A stretch of DNA of 64,000 nt, from contig JAKOZI010000134.1 in NCBI GenBank assembly GCA_029780075.1, forward strand, positions 1 to 64,000, given 5' to 3'. Positions within the stretch are counted from its first letter, which is position 1, and each line of letters opens with the position of its first letter. The notes beneath the pieces were generated by a model. That model worked only from the letters and a program-made list of their open reading frames with translations. It was not told the origin of the DNA and did not search any database. Origin of the DNA: Pseudomonadota bacterium (lineage in GTDB: Bacteria; Pseudomonadota; Gammaproteobacteria; Burkholderiales; Rhodocyclaceae). The translations under genes and the position numbers were made by a program. Below, in pieces: positions 36,118-45,977 of this stretch.

Positions 36118-37065
36118 TCAGAGCTGATACTCGTCGGCCGGTCGCGCACCGGCCATCGCCATGTCGACGGCCTTCTTCGTCAGGTGCGACGCGAAGAGTT
36201 CGATGAAGTCATATTCGTAGCGGCGGATGTGCGTGCCACGGCGCAAACCGATACGCGTCGTGTTCGAACCGAACAGATGCTCGGCGGCCATCGCCTGCAA
36301 ACCGGTGTCGCGCACCGGATCGAAAGCCATGCGGGCAATGATCCCCAGCCCCAGCCCCAACCCGACATAGGTCTTGATCACGTCGGCGTCGATCGCCGTG
36401 AGCACCACATTCGGGGTCAGTTGAGCCAGTTCAAAAGCCTTGTTGATACGTGAACGACCGGCAAAGGCCGAGTCGTAGGTAATCAGTGGCCAGCGCGACA
36501 GAGCGCTCAGCGACACCGGCTTTTCGCCGAGGATCGGGTGCCCGTCGGGAGCGATCACACAGTGTACCCACTGGTAACACGGCAACATCAGCAGTTGTGG
36601 ATACTGGTCGAGCGCTTCGGTGGCGATGGCGATGTCGGCCTCGCCTTTCAACGTCAATTCGGCGATCTGTGCGGGATGCCCCTGGTGCAGCGACAGGCGA
36701 ACCCGGGGATGCCGGTCGACAAAGTTCTTGACCACTGTCGGCAACGCATAGCGCGCCTGCGTATGGGTGGTGGCGATGACCAGGCTGCCGGAGTCGCCGC
36801 CAGCGTACTCTTCGCCGACGCGCCGGATGTTCTCGGCATCGCGCAGAATGCGTTCGGCAATTTCGAGCACCGCCCTGCCGGGCTCGGTAATCGACGTCAG
36901 GCGCTTGCCTCCACGCTCGAAGACGGTCACCCCGAGTTCCTCTTCGAGCAGCCTGATCTGCTTGGAGATCCCCGGCTGCGAGGTATAAAGCGCCTCCGCG
37001 GCTTCGGAAACATTGAGACCACGGCGCGCCACTTCGACGAGATAGCGGAACTGCTGGAGTTTCAT
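36118..37065 (-). CDS. cysB: CysB-type LysR transcriptional regulator
   Basis: MKLQQFRYLVEVARRGLNVSEAAEALYTSQPGISKQIRLLEEELGVTVFERGGKRL; divergent from the cys cluster. Confidence 0.94.
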   Translation of the reverse strand: MKLQQFRYLVEVARRGLNVSEAAEALYTSQPGISKQIRLLEEELGVTVFERGGKRLTSITEPGRAVLEIAERILRDAENIRRVGEEYAGGDSGSLVIATTHTQARYALPTVVKNFVDRHPRVRLSLHQGHPAQIAELTLKGEADIAIATEALDQYPQLLMLPCYQWVHCVIAPDGHPILGEKPVSLSALSRWPLITYDSAFAGRSRINKAFELAQLTPNVVLTAIDADVIKTYVGLGLGLGIIARMAFDPVRDTGLQAMAAEHLFGSNTTRIGLRRGTHIRRYEYDFIELFASHLTKKAVDMAMAGARPADEYQL

Positions 37066-37167
37066 GGCTGTCGCACCATTGGATTGGTTATAACAATCTA
37101 ACTGAATATTCTTTTTCGATCAAACGCTGCGCTGTTACCATGCGCGGACTTTTTTTGGTAGTAGGCC

Positions 37168-37944
37168 ATGGACTGGATGTACACCTTGTCGGGTTTCGTC
37201 GTCGGCGCCATCGTCGGGCTCACCGGCGTCGGCGGCGGCTCGCTGATGACGCCGTTGCTGGTGCTCCTGTTCGGCATCCACCCGGCAACGGCGGTCGGCA
37301 CCGACCTGCTGTATGCAGCCATCACCAAGGCCGGCGGCACGGTGGTGCACGCTCGCAAGGGGCACGTCGATTGGCGCATCACCCGTCTGCTGGCCGGCGG
37401 CAGCATTCCGGCCGCGCTGCTGACGATCTGGGCATTGTCCCTGCTTCCGAAGCAGAGTGCGACGGTATCGCATATCATCTCCTTTTCACTCGGTATTGCC
37501 CTGCTGCTCACCGCCGCCGCGATACTCTTTCGCAGCAAGCTGCAGCAACAGGCCCTGGCGCACGCCGACGACGCCGCACACACGCAGTTGCGGGCGCCGA
37601 TCACGGTTGCCGTCGGCGCGCTACTCGGCGTACTGGTGACCATTTCGTCGGTCGGCGCCGGTGCGCTCGGCGTCGCCGTCTTGTTCTACCTCTACCCCAG
37701 ACTGCCGGCGATTCGCATCATCGGTAGTGATCTGGCGCACGCCGTACCGCTGACGTTGATCGCCGGTCTGGGCCACTGGCTGATCGGTAGCGTCGACTGG
37801 TCGCTGCTCGGCAGCCTGCTGCTCGGATCGCTGCCAGGCATCTGGCTCGGCAGCCACGCCTCAGCGAAAGTGCCGGAACGTGTTCTGCGCCCGATCCTGG
37901 CCGGCATGCTGCTACTGATCGGCAGCAAGCTGATTGCCCATTAG
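37168..37944 (+). CDS. TSUP-family (TauE/SafE) sulfite/organosulfonate exporter
   Basis: GFVVGAIVGLTGVGGGSLMTPLLVLLFGIHPATAVGTDLLYAAITKAGGTVVHA. Confidence 0.9.
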   Translation: MDWMYTLSGFVVGAIVGLTGVGGGSLMTPLLVLLFGIHPATAVGTDLLYAAITKAGGTVVHARKGHVDWRITRLLAGGSIPAALLTIWALSLLPKQSATVSHIISFSLGIALLLTAAAILFRSKLQQQALAHADDAAHTQLRAPITVAVGALLGVLVTISSVGAGALGVAVLFYLYPRLPAIRIIGSDLAHAVPLTLIAGLGHWLIGSVDWSLLGSLLLGSLPGIWLGSHASAKVPERVLRPILAGMLLLIGSKLIAH

Positions 37945-38057
37945 GTACCACACACCGCCCGATTACTTCCAACCGGGAGGCGGGGCGACCTTCAACAAGG
38001 CCCAGGACAGGCTTCCTGAGCCACCGACGCGAATTTCACGGCAAGGAGCGAGCGACG

Positions 38058-39767
38058 ATGTATCGCTACGACAGTATTGACCAACAGATCATCAACGAGC
38101 GCGTAGCCCAGTATCGCGACCAGATCGGCCGCCATCTGGCAGGCGAACTGTCGGTCGACGAATTGCGTCCGCTGCGTCTGCAGAATGGCCTCTACATCCA
38201 GCGGCACGGCCCGATGCTGCGCATCGCCATTCCCTACGGCATGCTCTCGGCCACACAGTTGCGCAAACTGGCCGAGATTTCTCGCCGCTACGACCGCGCC
38301 GTCGGGCATTTCACGACGCGCCAGAACATGCAGCTCAACTGGCCGCAGTTCGAGGAAACGCCGGACATCCTCGCCGAGCTGGCGAGCGTGCAGATGCATG
38401 CCGTGCAGACCTCGGGCAATTGCGTGCGCAACATCACCACCGACCATTTCGCGGGTGTCGCACCCGACGAGTGGACCGATCCGCGCCCGTATTGCGAGTT
38501 GCTGCGGCAATGGTCGACCTTCCATCCCGAATTCGCTTTCCTGCCGCGCAAGTTCAAGATCGCGGTCAATGCCGCGGCCGAGGACCGCACGGTGATTCGT
38601 GCGCACGATATCGGTCTCGACCTGGTCGGCAACGAGCAGGGCGAAATCGGTTTCCGGGTCTTTGTCGGCGGCGGCCTGGGCCGGACGCCGATCCTCGGCA
38701 AGCTGATCCGCGAGTTCCTGCCACGACGGCACCTGCTCTCGTACCTCGACGCGATCCTGCGCCTTTACAACCGCTACGGCCGTCGCGACAACATGTACAA
38801 GGCGCGCATCAAGATCCTCGTGCAGGCGCTCGGCATTGACGAATTCGGCCGCCAGGTCGAGGCCGAATGGTCGCAACTGCGCGACGGTCCGACGACGGTT
38901 CCCGACGCAGAGTTCGCACGCCTCGCCGGGCATTTCGCCCCACCGCCGCGGGCAACGCTGCCGGCTGAAGACGCCGCGCACGCCGCCCGGCTGCGCAACG
39001 ACCCGGCTTTCGCCAACTGGGTCAAGCGTTGCGTGCATGCCCACAAGACGCCGGGCTACACCGCCGTCACCCTGTCACTGAAGGCGCTCGGCGTCGCTCC
39101 CGGCGACATCAGCGACGTCCAGATGATCGCCGTCGCCGAGCTCGCCGAACGTTTCAGCTTTGGCGAACTGCGCGTCAGCCACGAACAGAACGTGGTCCTC
39201 GCCGATGTCAGACAAAGCGACCTGCACGAGGTCTGGCTGATCGCTCGCCGCCACCGCCTGGCGACGGCCAACATCGGCCTGCTCACCGACATGATCTGCT
39301 GCCCCGGCGGCGATCTTTGCGCGCTGGCCAACGCTCGTTCGGTCCCGATCGCCGCCGCGATCCACGAGAAGTTCGACGACCTCGACTATCTCCACGACAT
39401 CGGCGACATCTCACTGAACATCTCGGGCTGCATGAACTCCTGCGGCCACCACCACGTCGCCAACATCGGCATCCTCGGGGTCGACAAGAACAACGAGGAA
39501 TGGTATCAAATCACCATCGGCGGCCAGCAAGGCAACGCCGCGACCATCGGCAAGGTGATCGGGCCGTCGTTCTACGCCCAGGAAGTGCCGCAGGTCATCG
39601 AAGCGCTTATCGGCGTCTATCTCGAACACCGAACGCCCAGCGAACGCTTCATCGACACCTTGCAGCGGATCGGCATCGAGCCCTTCAAGGCGCGTGCCTA
39701 CGCCGGCCGCGACCGGCGGCGGACGGCCAAGGTCGACAACCGGGAAGAGGAAGCCATCAATGCCTAG
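38058..39767 (+). CDS. cysI: Nitrite/sulfite reductase hemoprotein (assimilatory sulfite reductase)
   Basis: TTRQNMQLNWPQ; ICCPGGDLCALANARSVP...NISGCMNSCGHHHVANIGILGV siroheme/4Fe-4S motifs. Confidence 0.92.
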   Translation: MYRYDSIDQQIINERVAQYRDQIGRHLAGELSVDELRPLRLQNGLYIQRHGPMLRIAIPYGMLSATQLRKLAEISRRYDRAVGHFTTRQNMQLNWPQFEETPDILAELASVQMHAVQTSGNCVRNITTDHFAGVAPDEWTDPRPYCELLRQWSTFHPEFAFLPRKFKIAVNAAAEDRTVIRAHDIGLDLVGNEQGEIGFRVFVGGGLGRTPILGKLIREFLPRRHLLSYLDAILRLYNRYGRRDNMYKARIKILVQALGIDEFGRQVEAEWSQLRDGPTTVPDAEFARLAGHFAPPPRATLPAEDAAHAARLRNDPAFANWVKRCVHAHKTPGYTAVTLSLKALGVAPGDISDVQMIAVAELAERFSFGELRVSHEQNVVLADVRQSDLHEVWLIARRHRLATANIGLLTDMICCPGGDLCALANARSVPIAAAIHEKFDDLDYLHDIGDISLNISGCMNSCGHHHVANIGILGVDKNNEEWYQITIGGQQGNAATIGKVIGPSFYAQEVPQVIEALIGVYLEHRTPSERFIDTLQRIGIEPFKARAYAGRDRRRTAKVDNREEEAINA

Positions 39768-40281
39768 GATCATCAAACATGACCGTATCGTCGAGGACGA
39801 CTGGCAAGTCCTGACACTGGCCGCAGGCGAGACCCCGGCAACCGTGATCCTGCCCGCCGACCCGGTCCTGCTGCCGCTCCCGGTATGGCTCGCCCGCCGT
39901 GCAGAGATCAGCGGCCGCTACCCGGCCTTCGGGGTCTGGATCGACAGCCATGAGGGCCCGGAAGCGCTGACCGACGACATCGACCGGTTGCGCATCATCG
40001 CCGTCAATTTTCCCAAGTTTACCGACGGCCGCGGCTACTCGATCGCCCGCCTGCTGCGCGAGCGCTATCACTACCAAGGCGAGATCCGTGCCATCGGCGA
40101 CGTGCTGCAGGACCAGCTCTTCTACATGCAGCGCTGCGGCATCGACGCCTATGCGCTGCGCGCCGACAAGGACATCGATAAGGCCCTGGCCGGCCTCGCC
40201 GTATTCAGCGAAACCTACCAGGCGGCGGCCGACCAGCGCGAGCCGCTGTTCCGGCGGCGCCACGCGCTGGAGTCGACATGA
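39760..40281 (+). CDS. DUF934 family protein
   Basis: FPKFTDGRGYSIARLLRERYHYQGEIRAIGDVLQDQLFYMQRCGIDAYALR; between cysI and cysH. Confidence 0.9.
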   Translation: MPRIIKHDRIVEDDWQVLTLAAGETPATVILPADPVLLPLPVWLARRAEISGRYPAFGVWIDSHEGPEALTDDIDRLRIIAVNFPKFTDGRGYSIARLLRERYHYQGEIRAIGDVLQDQLFYMQRCGIDAYALRADKDIDKALAGLAVFSETYQAAADQREPLFRRRHALEST

Positions 40282-41009
40282 GCGTCCAGGTCAATGTCGA
40301 CGACCCGGCGCTGCTCGCCGCCGTGACCACCCGCGTCAGTGAGGCGCGCCGCCTGCTGCGCGAGATCGCCGACACCTTCTCGCCGGCGGCGTTCGCCAGC
40401 AGTCTCGGTGCCGAAGACATGGTGCTCACCGATCTGATCGTCCGCGACCGGATCGACATCGAAATCTTCTCGCTCGACACCGGTCGCCTGCCACCGGAAA
40501 CCTACGACCTGATCGCCGCGGTTAAAAACCACTACGGCCTGACGCTGCGCCTGTACTCTCCGCGCCACGAACTCGTCGAGGCCTACACCCACGGCAACGG
40601 CATCAACGCCTTCTACGAGTCGGTCGAGTTGCGCAAGGCCTGCTGTTTCGTGCGCAAGGTCGAGCCGTTGCAGCGCGCGCTGGCCGGCCGCAAGGCCTGG
40701 ATCACCGGCATGCGCGGCGGCCAGGCGGCAACCCGCGACAGGCTGCCGGTGCGCAGTTTCGACGCCGCCAATGGTGATGGCGGCCTGGAGAAATTCAACC
40801 CGCTCGCCGCATGGAGCGAACGCGAAGTCTGGGCTTACCTGAAACTCAACGACGTTCCCTACAATGCACTGCACGACAAGTTCTACCCCAGCATAGGCTG
40901 CGCACCGTGTACACGGCCGATCACGCCCGGCGAGGATGTGCGTGCTGGCCGCTGGTGGTGGGAAAATCCACAATCCAAGGAATGCGGCTTGCACGTCAAG
41001 CACGCCTGA
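40278..41009 (+). CDS. cysH: Phosphoadenylyl/adenylyl-sulfate reductase
   Basis: ASSLGAEDMVLTDLI...SIGCAPCTRPITPGEDVRAGRWWWENPQSKECGLHVK; CC...CxxC signature of Fe-S APS-reductase type. Confidence 0.95.
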   Translation: MSVQVNVDDPALLAAVTTRVSEARRLLREIADTFSPAAFASSLGAEDMVLTDLIVRDRIDIEIFSLDTGRLPPETYDLIAAVKNHYGLTLRLYSPRHELVEAYTHGNGINAFYESVELRKACCFVRKVEPLQRALAGRKAWITGMRGGQAATRDRLPVRSFDAANGDGGLEKFNPLAAWSEREVWAYLKLNDVPYNALHDKFYPSIGCAPCTRPITPGEDVRAGRWWWENPQSKECGLHVKHA

Positions 41010-41076
41010 AGGCCCGGACGAACATCTGCGACAGGCACGTCACGGGCGCTGAAAACCCGGAATTACAGGTCACCCC

Positions 41077-41997
41077 ATGAGCACTGCAACACTTTCCAGA
41101 GTCACCCTCTCCCACCTCGACTGGCTGGAATCCGAGGCCATCCACATCATGCGCGAGGTGGCCGGCCAGTGCAGCCGTCCGGTCCTGCTCTTCTCCGGCG
41201 GCAAGGACTCGATCTGCATGCTGCGCATCGCTGAAAAGGCATTCCGCCCAGGCCGCTTCCCCTTCCCGCTGCTGCACGTCGATACCGGACACAACTACCC
41301 GGAGGTCACCGACTTCCGCGACCGACGCGCTATCGAACTCGGCGAGCGCCTGATCGTCCGCTCGGTCGAAGACTCGATGGCGCGCGGCAGCGTGGTACTC
41401 AAGTCGGCCGACGAGCCGCGCAACAAGCACCAGTCGGTGACCCTGCTTGAAGCGATCGAGGAATTCGGTTTCGACGCCTGTATCGGCGGCGCACGCCGCG
41501 ACGAGGAAAAAGCCCGCGCCAAGGAACGCATCTTCTCGTTCCGCGACGAGTTCGGCCAGTGGGACCCGAAAAACCAGCGCCCCGAACTGTGGGACCTCTA
41601 TAACGCGCGCAGCTTCAAGGGCGAGAACATCCGCGTCTTCCCGATCTCCAACTGGACCGAGATCGACGTCTGGCAGTACATCGAACGCGAACAACTGGCG
41701 CTGCCGTCGATCTACTTCGCGCATCGGCGACCGTTGGTGCGCCGCGGCAGCGGCCTGCTGCCAGTCACCGCGGTCACCCCCGCCCGTGCCGGTGAAACGA
41801 TCGAGACCCTGACGGTGCGCTTTCGCACTGTCGGCGACATCACCTGCACCGCACCGGTGATCTCCGAAGCCGACAGCGTCGCCAAAATCATCGCCGAGAC
41901 TGCCAGCACGACGATCACCGAGCGCGGGGCAACCCGCCTCGACGACCAGACGTCGGACGCCTCGATGGAACAACGCAAGAAGGAAGGCTATTTCTGA
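41077..41997 (+). CDS. cysD: Sulfate adenylyltransferase subunit 2
   Basis: LLFSGGKDSICMLRIAEKAF; IGGARRDEEKARAKERIFSFRDEFGQWDPKNQRPELW. Confidence 0.97.
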   Translation: MSTATLSRVTLSHLDWLESEAIHIMREVAGQCSRPVLLFSGGKDSICMLRIAEKAFRPGRFPFPLLHVDTGHNYPEVTDFRDRRAIELGERLIVRSVEDSMARGSVVLKSADEPRNKHQSVTLLEAIEEFGFDACIGGARRDEEKARAKERIFSFRDEFGQWDPKNQRPELWDLYNARSFKGENIRVFPISNWTEIDVWQYIEREQLALPSIYFAHRRPLVRRGSGLLPVTAVTPARAGETIETLTVRFRTVGDITCTAPVISEADSVAKIIAETASTTITERGATRLDDQTSDASMEQRKKEGYF

Positions 41998-43283
41998 TGT
42001 CCGCGATCGAAACATTCCCCGCTGCCCTCCCCGACAATGGCCTGCTGCGTTTTCTGACCTGCGGCAGCGTCGACGACGGCAAGAGCACCCTGATTGGTCG
42101 CCTGCTGTTCGACAGCAAAACGATCCTCGTCGATACCCTGCACGCGATGAAGAGAACTTCGGAAAGGCGTGGGCTGGATATCGTCGACCTTTCACTGCTG
42201 ACCGACGGCCTGCAGGCCGAGCGCGAACAGGGGATCACCATCGACGTCGCCTACCGCTACTTCACCACCGGAACACGCAAGTACATCATCGCCGACGCGC
42301 CGGGCCACGAGCAATACACGCGCAACATGGTCACCGCCGCGTCGACCGCCGACCTGGCGATCATCCTGATCGACGCCCGCAAGGGCGTGCTCACCCAGAC
42401 CCGCCGCCATTCCTACCTGGCCCACCTGCTGGGCATTCCTCAGATCGTCGTGGCGGTGAACAAGATGGACCTCGCAGACTACTCGCCCGAAACCTTCGAG
42501 CGCATCAAGGCGGATTATCTGGCGTTCGCCGACCAGTTGGGAATCACCGACGTGCGCTTCATACCGATGTCGGCACTGCACGGCGACATGGTGGTAGATC
42601 GCGGCGAGCACCTGGACTGGTACGACGGGCCGACGCTGCTCGAAATCCTTGAAAGCACGCCGGCGGTGCACAGCGAGCACACCGAAAAATTCCGCTTCCC
42701 GGTGCAATACGTCTGCCGCCCACAGGATTCTGCCAACCCCGAACTGCACGACTATCGCGGCTTCATGGGCCGCGTCGAGTCCGGCGAACTGCGGATCGGC
42801 GATGCGGTGAGCGTGCTGCCGTCGGGTCGGGAAACGCGCGTCAAGGACATCCAGGTCCTCGGCGAATCGCAAACCCGCGCCGTCGCCGAGCAATCGGTGA
42901 CCCTCCTGCTCGCCGACGAGATCGACATCTCGCGCGGCGACATGATCGTCAAAACCGGCGAATTGCCGCAGGTGACCAAACAGATCGACGCCATGCTCTG
43001 CTGGCTCTCCGAATCACCGCTCGACCCGCGCCGCAAATACCTGCTTCGCCATACCACGCGCGACACCAAGGCCGTGCTCGCCGGCATCGAGTTCCGCGTC
43101 GACATCAACACCATGGAACGGCAGACGGCCGAGCGGCTGGCGATGAATGACATCGCCCGCGTCCGCTTCAAGCTGGCACAGCCGATCTTTGCCGACCCCT
43201 ATGCAGAGAGCCGCGGCACCGGCGCCTTCATCGTCATCGACGAATCGTCGAACAACACCGTCGGTGCCGGCATGATCGCCTGA
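41997..43283 (+). CDS. cysN: Sulfate adenylyltransferase subunit 1 (GTPase)
   Basis: TCGSVDDGKSTLIGRLLFDSK; EQGITIDVAYRYF; DAPGHEQYTRNM; VNKMDL; no CysC fusion. Confidence 0.97.
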   Translation: MSAIETFPAALPDNGLLRFLTCGSVDDGKSTLIGRLLFDSKTILVDTLHAMKRTSERRGLDIVDLSLLTDGLQAEREQGITIDVAYRYFTTGTRKYIIADAPGHEQYTRNMVTAASTADLAIILIDARKGVLTQTRRHSYLAHLLGIPQIVVAVNKMDLADYSPETFERIKADYLAFADQLGITDVRFIPMSALHGDMVVDRGEHLDWYDGPTLLEILESTPAVHSEHTEKFRFPVQYVCRPQDSANPELHDYRGFMGRVESGELRIGDAVSVLPSGRETRVKDIQVLGESQTRAVAEQSVTLLLADEIDISRGDMIVKTGELPQVTKQIDAMLCWLSESPLDPRRKYLLRHTTRDTKAVLAGIEFRVDINTMERQTAERLAMNDIARVRFKLAQPIFADPYAESRGTGAFIVIDESSNNTVGAGMIA

Positions 43284-43408
43284 GAGTCATCGAATTGACA
43301 GAACTGCAGACGAAAGTGGCGGCGGAATTGCGTCGCGGACTGATGAACCATCGAGGCTAGCGCCTTTGCGTCCCCGGCAGGCAAAGCCCCCTGGCTTGCG
43401 AAACGCCG

Positions 43409-43440
43409 AAAAAAAACCCGACCGGGATCCGGTCGGGCTT
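43409..43440 (-). terminator. Rho-independent terminator downstream of thiolase
   Basis: Minus strand CCCGACCGG-ATC-CCGGTCGGG followed by TTTTTTTT. Confidence 0.9.
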
Positions 43441-43463
43441 CTGAACTGCTAAGTACCCTGGTT

Positions 43464-44645
43464 TCAGGCGCGTTCGAAAATGACTGCGATCCCCTGGCCA
43501 CCACCGATACACATGGTCACCAGTGCGTACTTGCCGCCGGTGCGCTGCAACTCGTAGATCGCCTTGATGGCGATGAAAGCACCCGAGCAACCAACCGGGT
43601 GACCGAGAGCGATCGCCCCGCCGTTCGGATTGGTCTTGACGGGGTCGAGGCCGAGACCCTTGTTGACCGCGATGGCTTGCGCGGCAAAGGCTTCGTTGGC
43701 CTCAATGACGTCCATCTGGTCGAGCGTCAGACCCGCCTTCTTGAGCGCCAGCTTGGTCGCCGGGATCGGACCCTCGCCCATGATGTCGTTTGGCACGCCG
43801 GCGACCGCATAGGAAACGAGACGCGCCAACGGCTTCTGACCAGCACTCGCTGCCAGATCGGCGGCCGCCAGAACCAGGAAGGCTGCACCATCGTTGATGC
43901 CGGAAGCGTTACCTGCGGTAACCGTACCATCCTTGCTGAACGCTGGCTTCATCTTGGCCAGCGCTTCGATCGTCGTGCCGGCCTTGACGTGCTCGTCCGT
44001 ATCGAAAACGACGTCGCCCTTGCGGGTCTTCATGACGATCGGGACGATCTGCGACTTGAAGCGACCCTCGGCGATCGCGGCACCGGCGCGGCGCTGTGAC
44101 TCGACCGAGAAGGCATCCTGCTCTTCACGGCTGATGTTCCACTTCTTGGCGAGATTCTCTGCGGTTACGCCCATGTGGCCGACACCAAACGGATCGGTCA
44201 GGGTGGCGACCATCATGTCGATGGCCTTGGCATCACCCATGCGCGCGCCGGAGCGCATCGCCGGCAGCATGTAGGAACCACGCGACATGACTTCCACACC
44301 ACCGCCGATTCCGTAGTCGGCGTCGCCGAGCATGATGTTCTGGGCAGTGGTGACGACGCCCTGCAAGCCTGATGCGCAGAGGCGGTTGACTGCCATGGCC
44401 ACCGAGTCCATCGCCAGACCCGCCTGGATCGAAGCGACACGAGCCACATAGGCGAAGCGCGAATCGGTCGGGATACAGTTGCCCACCGTGACGTAAGTAA
44501 TCTGTTGCGGATCGACACCGGAACGGGTGATCGACTCCTTCATCACGGTGCCGGCCAACTCGTGCGGCTCCATATTGGCGAGGGAACCTCCGAAAGTGCC
44601 AATGGCTGAACGGACCGCGCTTAGTACGACAACTTCTCTGCTCAT
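43464..44645 (-). CDS. Acetyl-CoA C-acyltransferase (PhaA/BktB-type thiolase)
   Basis: MSREVVVLSAVRSAIGTFGGSLANMEPHELAGTVMKES; NRLCASGLQ; GHPVGCSGA; TMCIGGGQGIAVIFERA. Confidence 0.94.
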   Translation of the reverse strand: MSREVVVLSAVRSAIGTFGGSLANMEPHELAGTVMKESITRSGVDPQQITYVTVGNCIPTDSRFAYVARVASIQAGLAMDSVAMAVNRLCASGLQGVVTTAQNIMLGDADYGIGGGVEVMSRGSYMLPAMRSGARMGDAKAIDMMVATLTDPFGVGHMGVTAENLAKKWNISREEQDAFSVESQRRAGAAIAEGRFKSQIVPIVMKTRKGDVVFDTDEHVKAGTTIEALAKMKPAFSKDGTVTAGNASGINDGAAFLVLAAADLAASAGQKPLARLVSYAVAGVPNDIMGEGPIPATKLALKKAGLTLDQMDVIEANEAFAAQAIAVNKGLGLDPVKTNPNGGAIALGHPVGCSGAFIAIKAIYELQRTGGKYALVTMCIGGGQGIAVIFERA

Positions 44646-44670
44646 GAAGTAACTCCTGAAAAAAAATCGA

Positions 44671-45347
44671 TCAACCGCCTACCAGACTGGCAAGCCCCAA
44701 CAACAGCAAAAAAGACAGCACCACGGCAGGTCAAACCAGCCTAACGGCGCTGTCCATGAAGTCAACATCGGCGGCCTCACCGGTGCCGACCTACGACCAC
44801 CCGTCCAATTCGCCTGATGCCGAGGGCGGCTAGCCGAGGCGAACCCCAAAAGTATCCGCGGTATCCGCGCCGCTGGCCACGAAAATTCCCGAGTCATCAC
44901 TGGGATACTGGTCGGCCTGGGTACGCCAACTGTAGACCACATCCTCGAAGTCTCCGGCGATGGCCAAGGCCACTGCGGTGAGCCGCACAGGAAGCGAGTG
45001 AATAATAGCAAAGGTTCGCCGTGCGAAGCGCCTACTGAATGTCCGTATAATAGTGACTGAACTGGCGAAACCCCATCGTCAGGTAAAGGACCAGGGAGAT
45101 TCACAGTCAGGTGAGAAGCGGGCTGATGTCGGCAAGTGCAATTAGACGCCAGCCGCAACCAGCATCAGGCCGCCGATCCCGACCAGCCAGGCAAGGGTTC
45201 CATGCAGACGCTGACCTGCATTGAACCAGCTTTGGAGAAAACCGTAGGACCAGGATGACGGCTCATGAACAAAGCAACGGTTGAGTAGTGGCCAGACCTG
45301 CGGACCTGCTCGAGTAACAGGACGTCAAGCAGGGAAAACAGGATCAT
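44671..45347 (-). pseudogene. Decayed CobD/CbiB-family membrane protein gene
   Basis: Minus-strand fragments in different frames, in order: MILFSLLDVLLLEQVR / PQVWPLLNRCFVHEPSSWSYGFLQSWFNAGQRLHGTLAWLVGIGGLMLVAAGV / LIALADISPLLT*L*ISLVLYLTMGFRQFSHYYTDIQ / RRFARRTFAIIHSLPVRLTAVALAIAGDFEDVVYSWRTQADQYPSDDSGIFVASGADTADTFGVRLG*PPSASGELDGWS*VGTGEAADVDFMDSAVRLV*PAVVLSFLLLLGLASLVGG*. Confidence 0.78.
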
Positions 45348-45506
45348 ACTGGAGTCTTGCCTGAGTGGCGCCCAGTACTCGTACGCTGTAGTAGTTCGCG
45401 CCAGTTCAGTTTTCAAACGGGCACCATACCACATAATTTGCCGGGACCTGCAGAAACCCGTGCCATCACGCAACATCACTCTGCAGCTTGTGGAACGCTT
45501 CTCAGC

Positions 45507-45977
45507 ATGGAACTGTCGTCTATCTACAGCAAGACCCCAAAAGGCCATGATGAGGTGTCCACCCGCGCACACCGCCTGCCCTTCCGGGTGCGTGCGATGC
45601 TGATCATGGTCGATGGCCACCGCAACGGACATCAACTTCTGGAACTGAGCAGTTCCGCGGCGGATGGCAGACGGCAACTGGCAGCCCTGCTGGATGGCGG
45701 CTTCATCCAGGCACAGGCAGCCGCCGACTCCGGGCACGAGGGCATCCGCCGGGCACTACCCGACGAGGACATCAGCCTCGCCCGGAGTTACGCCATCCGC
45801 ACGCTGAAGGAATTATTGGGTTCGCGAGCCGTTGCTTTGATTGCCGCAATCGAGCAAGTCGAAACGCCGGACGAACTCCGGCAGCATGTCGACAAGCTGC
45901 GTGCCGCACTGAGCACGGCTCCCGACCAGGAAAAGGCCAGGCACTTTCTCGAAACGCTGGCAATGGTGCTTGACTAG
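45507..45977 (+). CDS. Conserved hypothetical protein
   Basis: MELSSIYSKTPKGHDEVSTRAHRLPFRVRAMLIMVDGHRNGHQLLELSSSAADGRRQLAALLDGGFIQ; 156 aa. Confidence 0.72.
   Translation: MELSSIYSKTPKGHDEVSTRAHRLPFRVRAMLIMVDGHRNGHQLLELSSSAADGRRQLAALLDGGFIQAQAAADSGHEGIRRALPDEDISLARSYAIRTLKELLGSRAVALIAAIEQVETPDELRQHVDKLRAALSTAPDQEKARHFLETLAMVLD

Noticed and set aside
44679-45737. ORFs 44679..45158 and 45165..45737 (-) as genuine genes
   Set aside because: They are mixed-frame readings across the CobD/CbiB-like pseudogene; only short stretches match a real protein.
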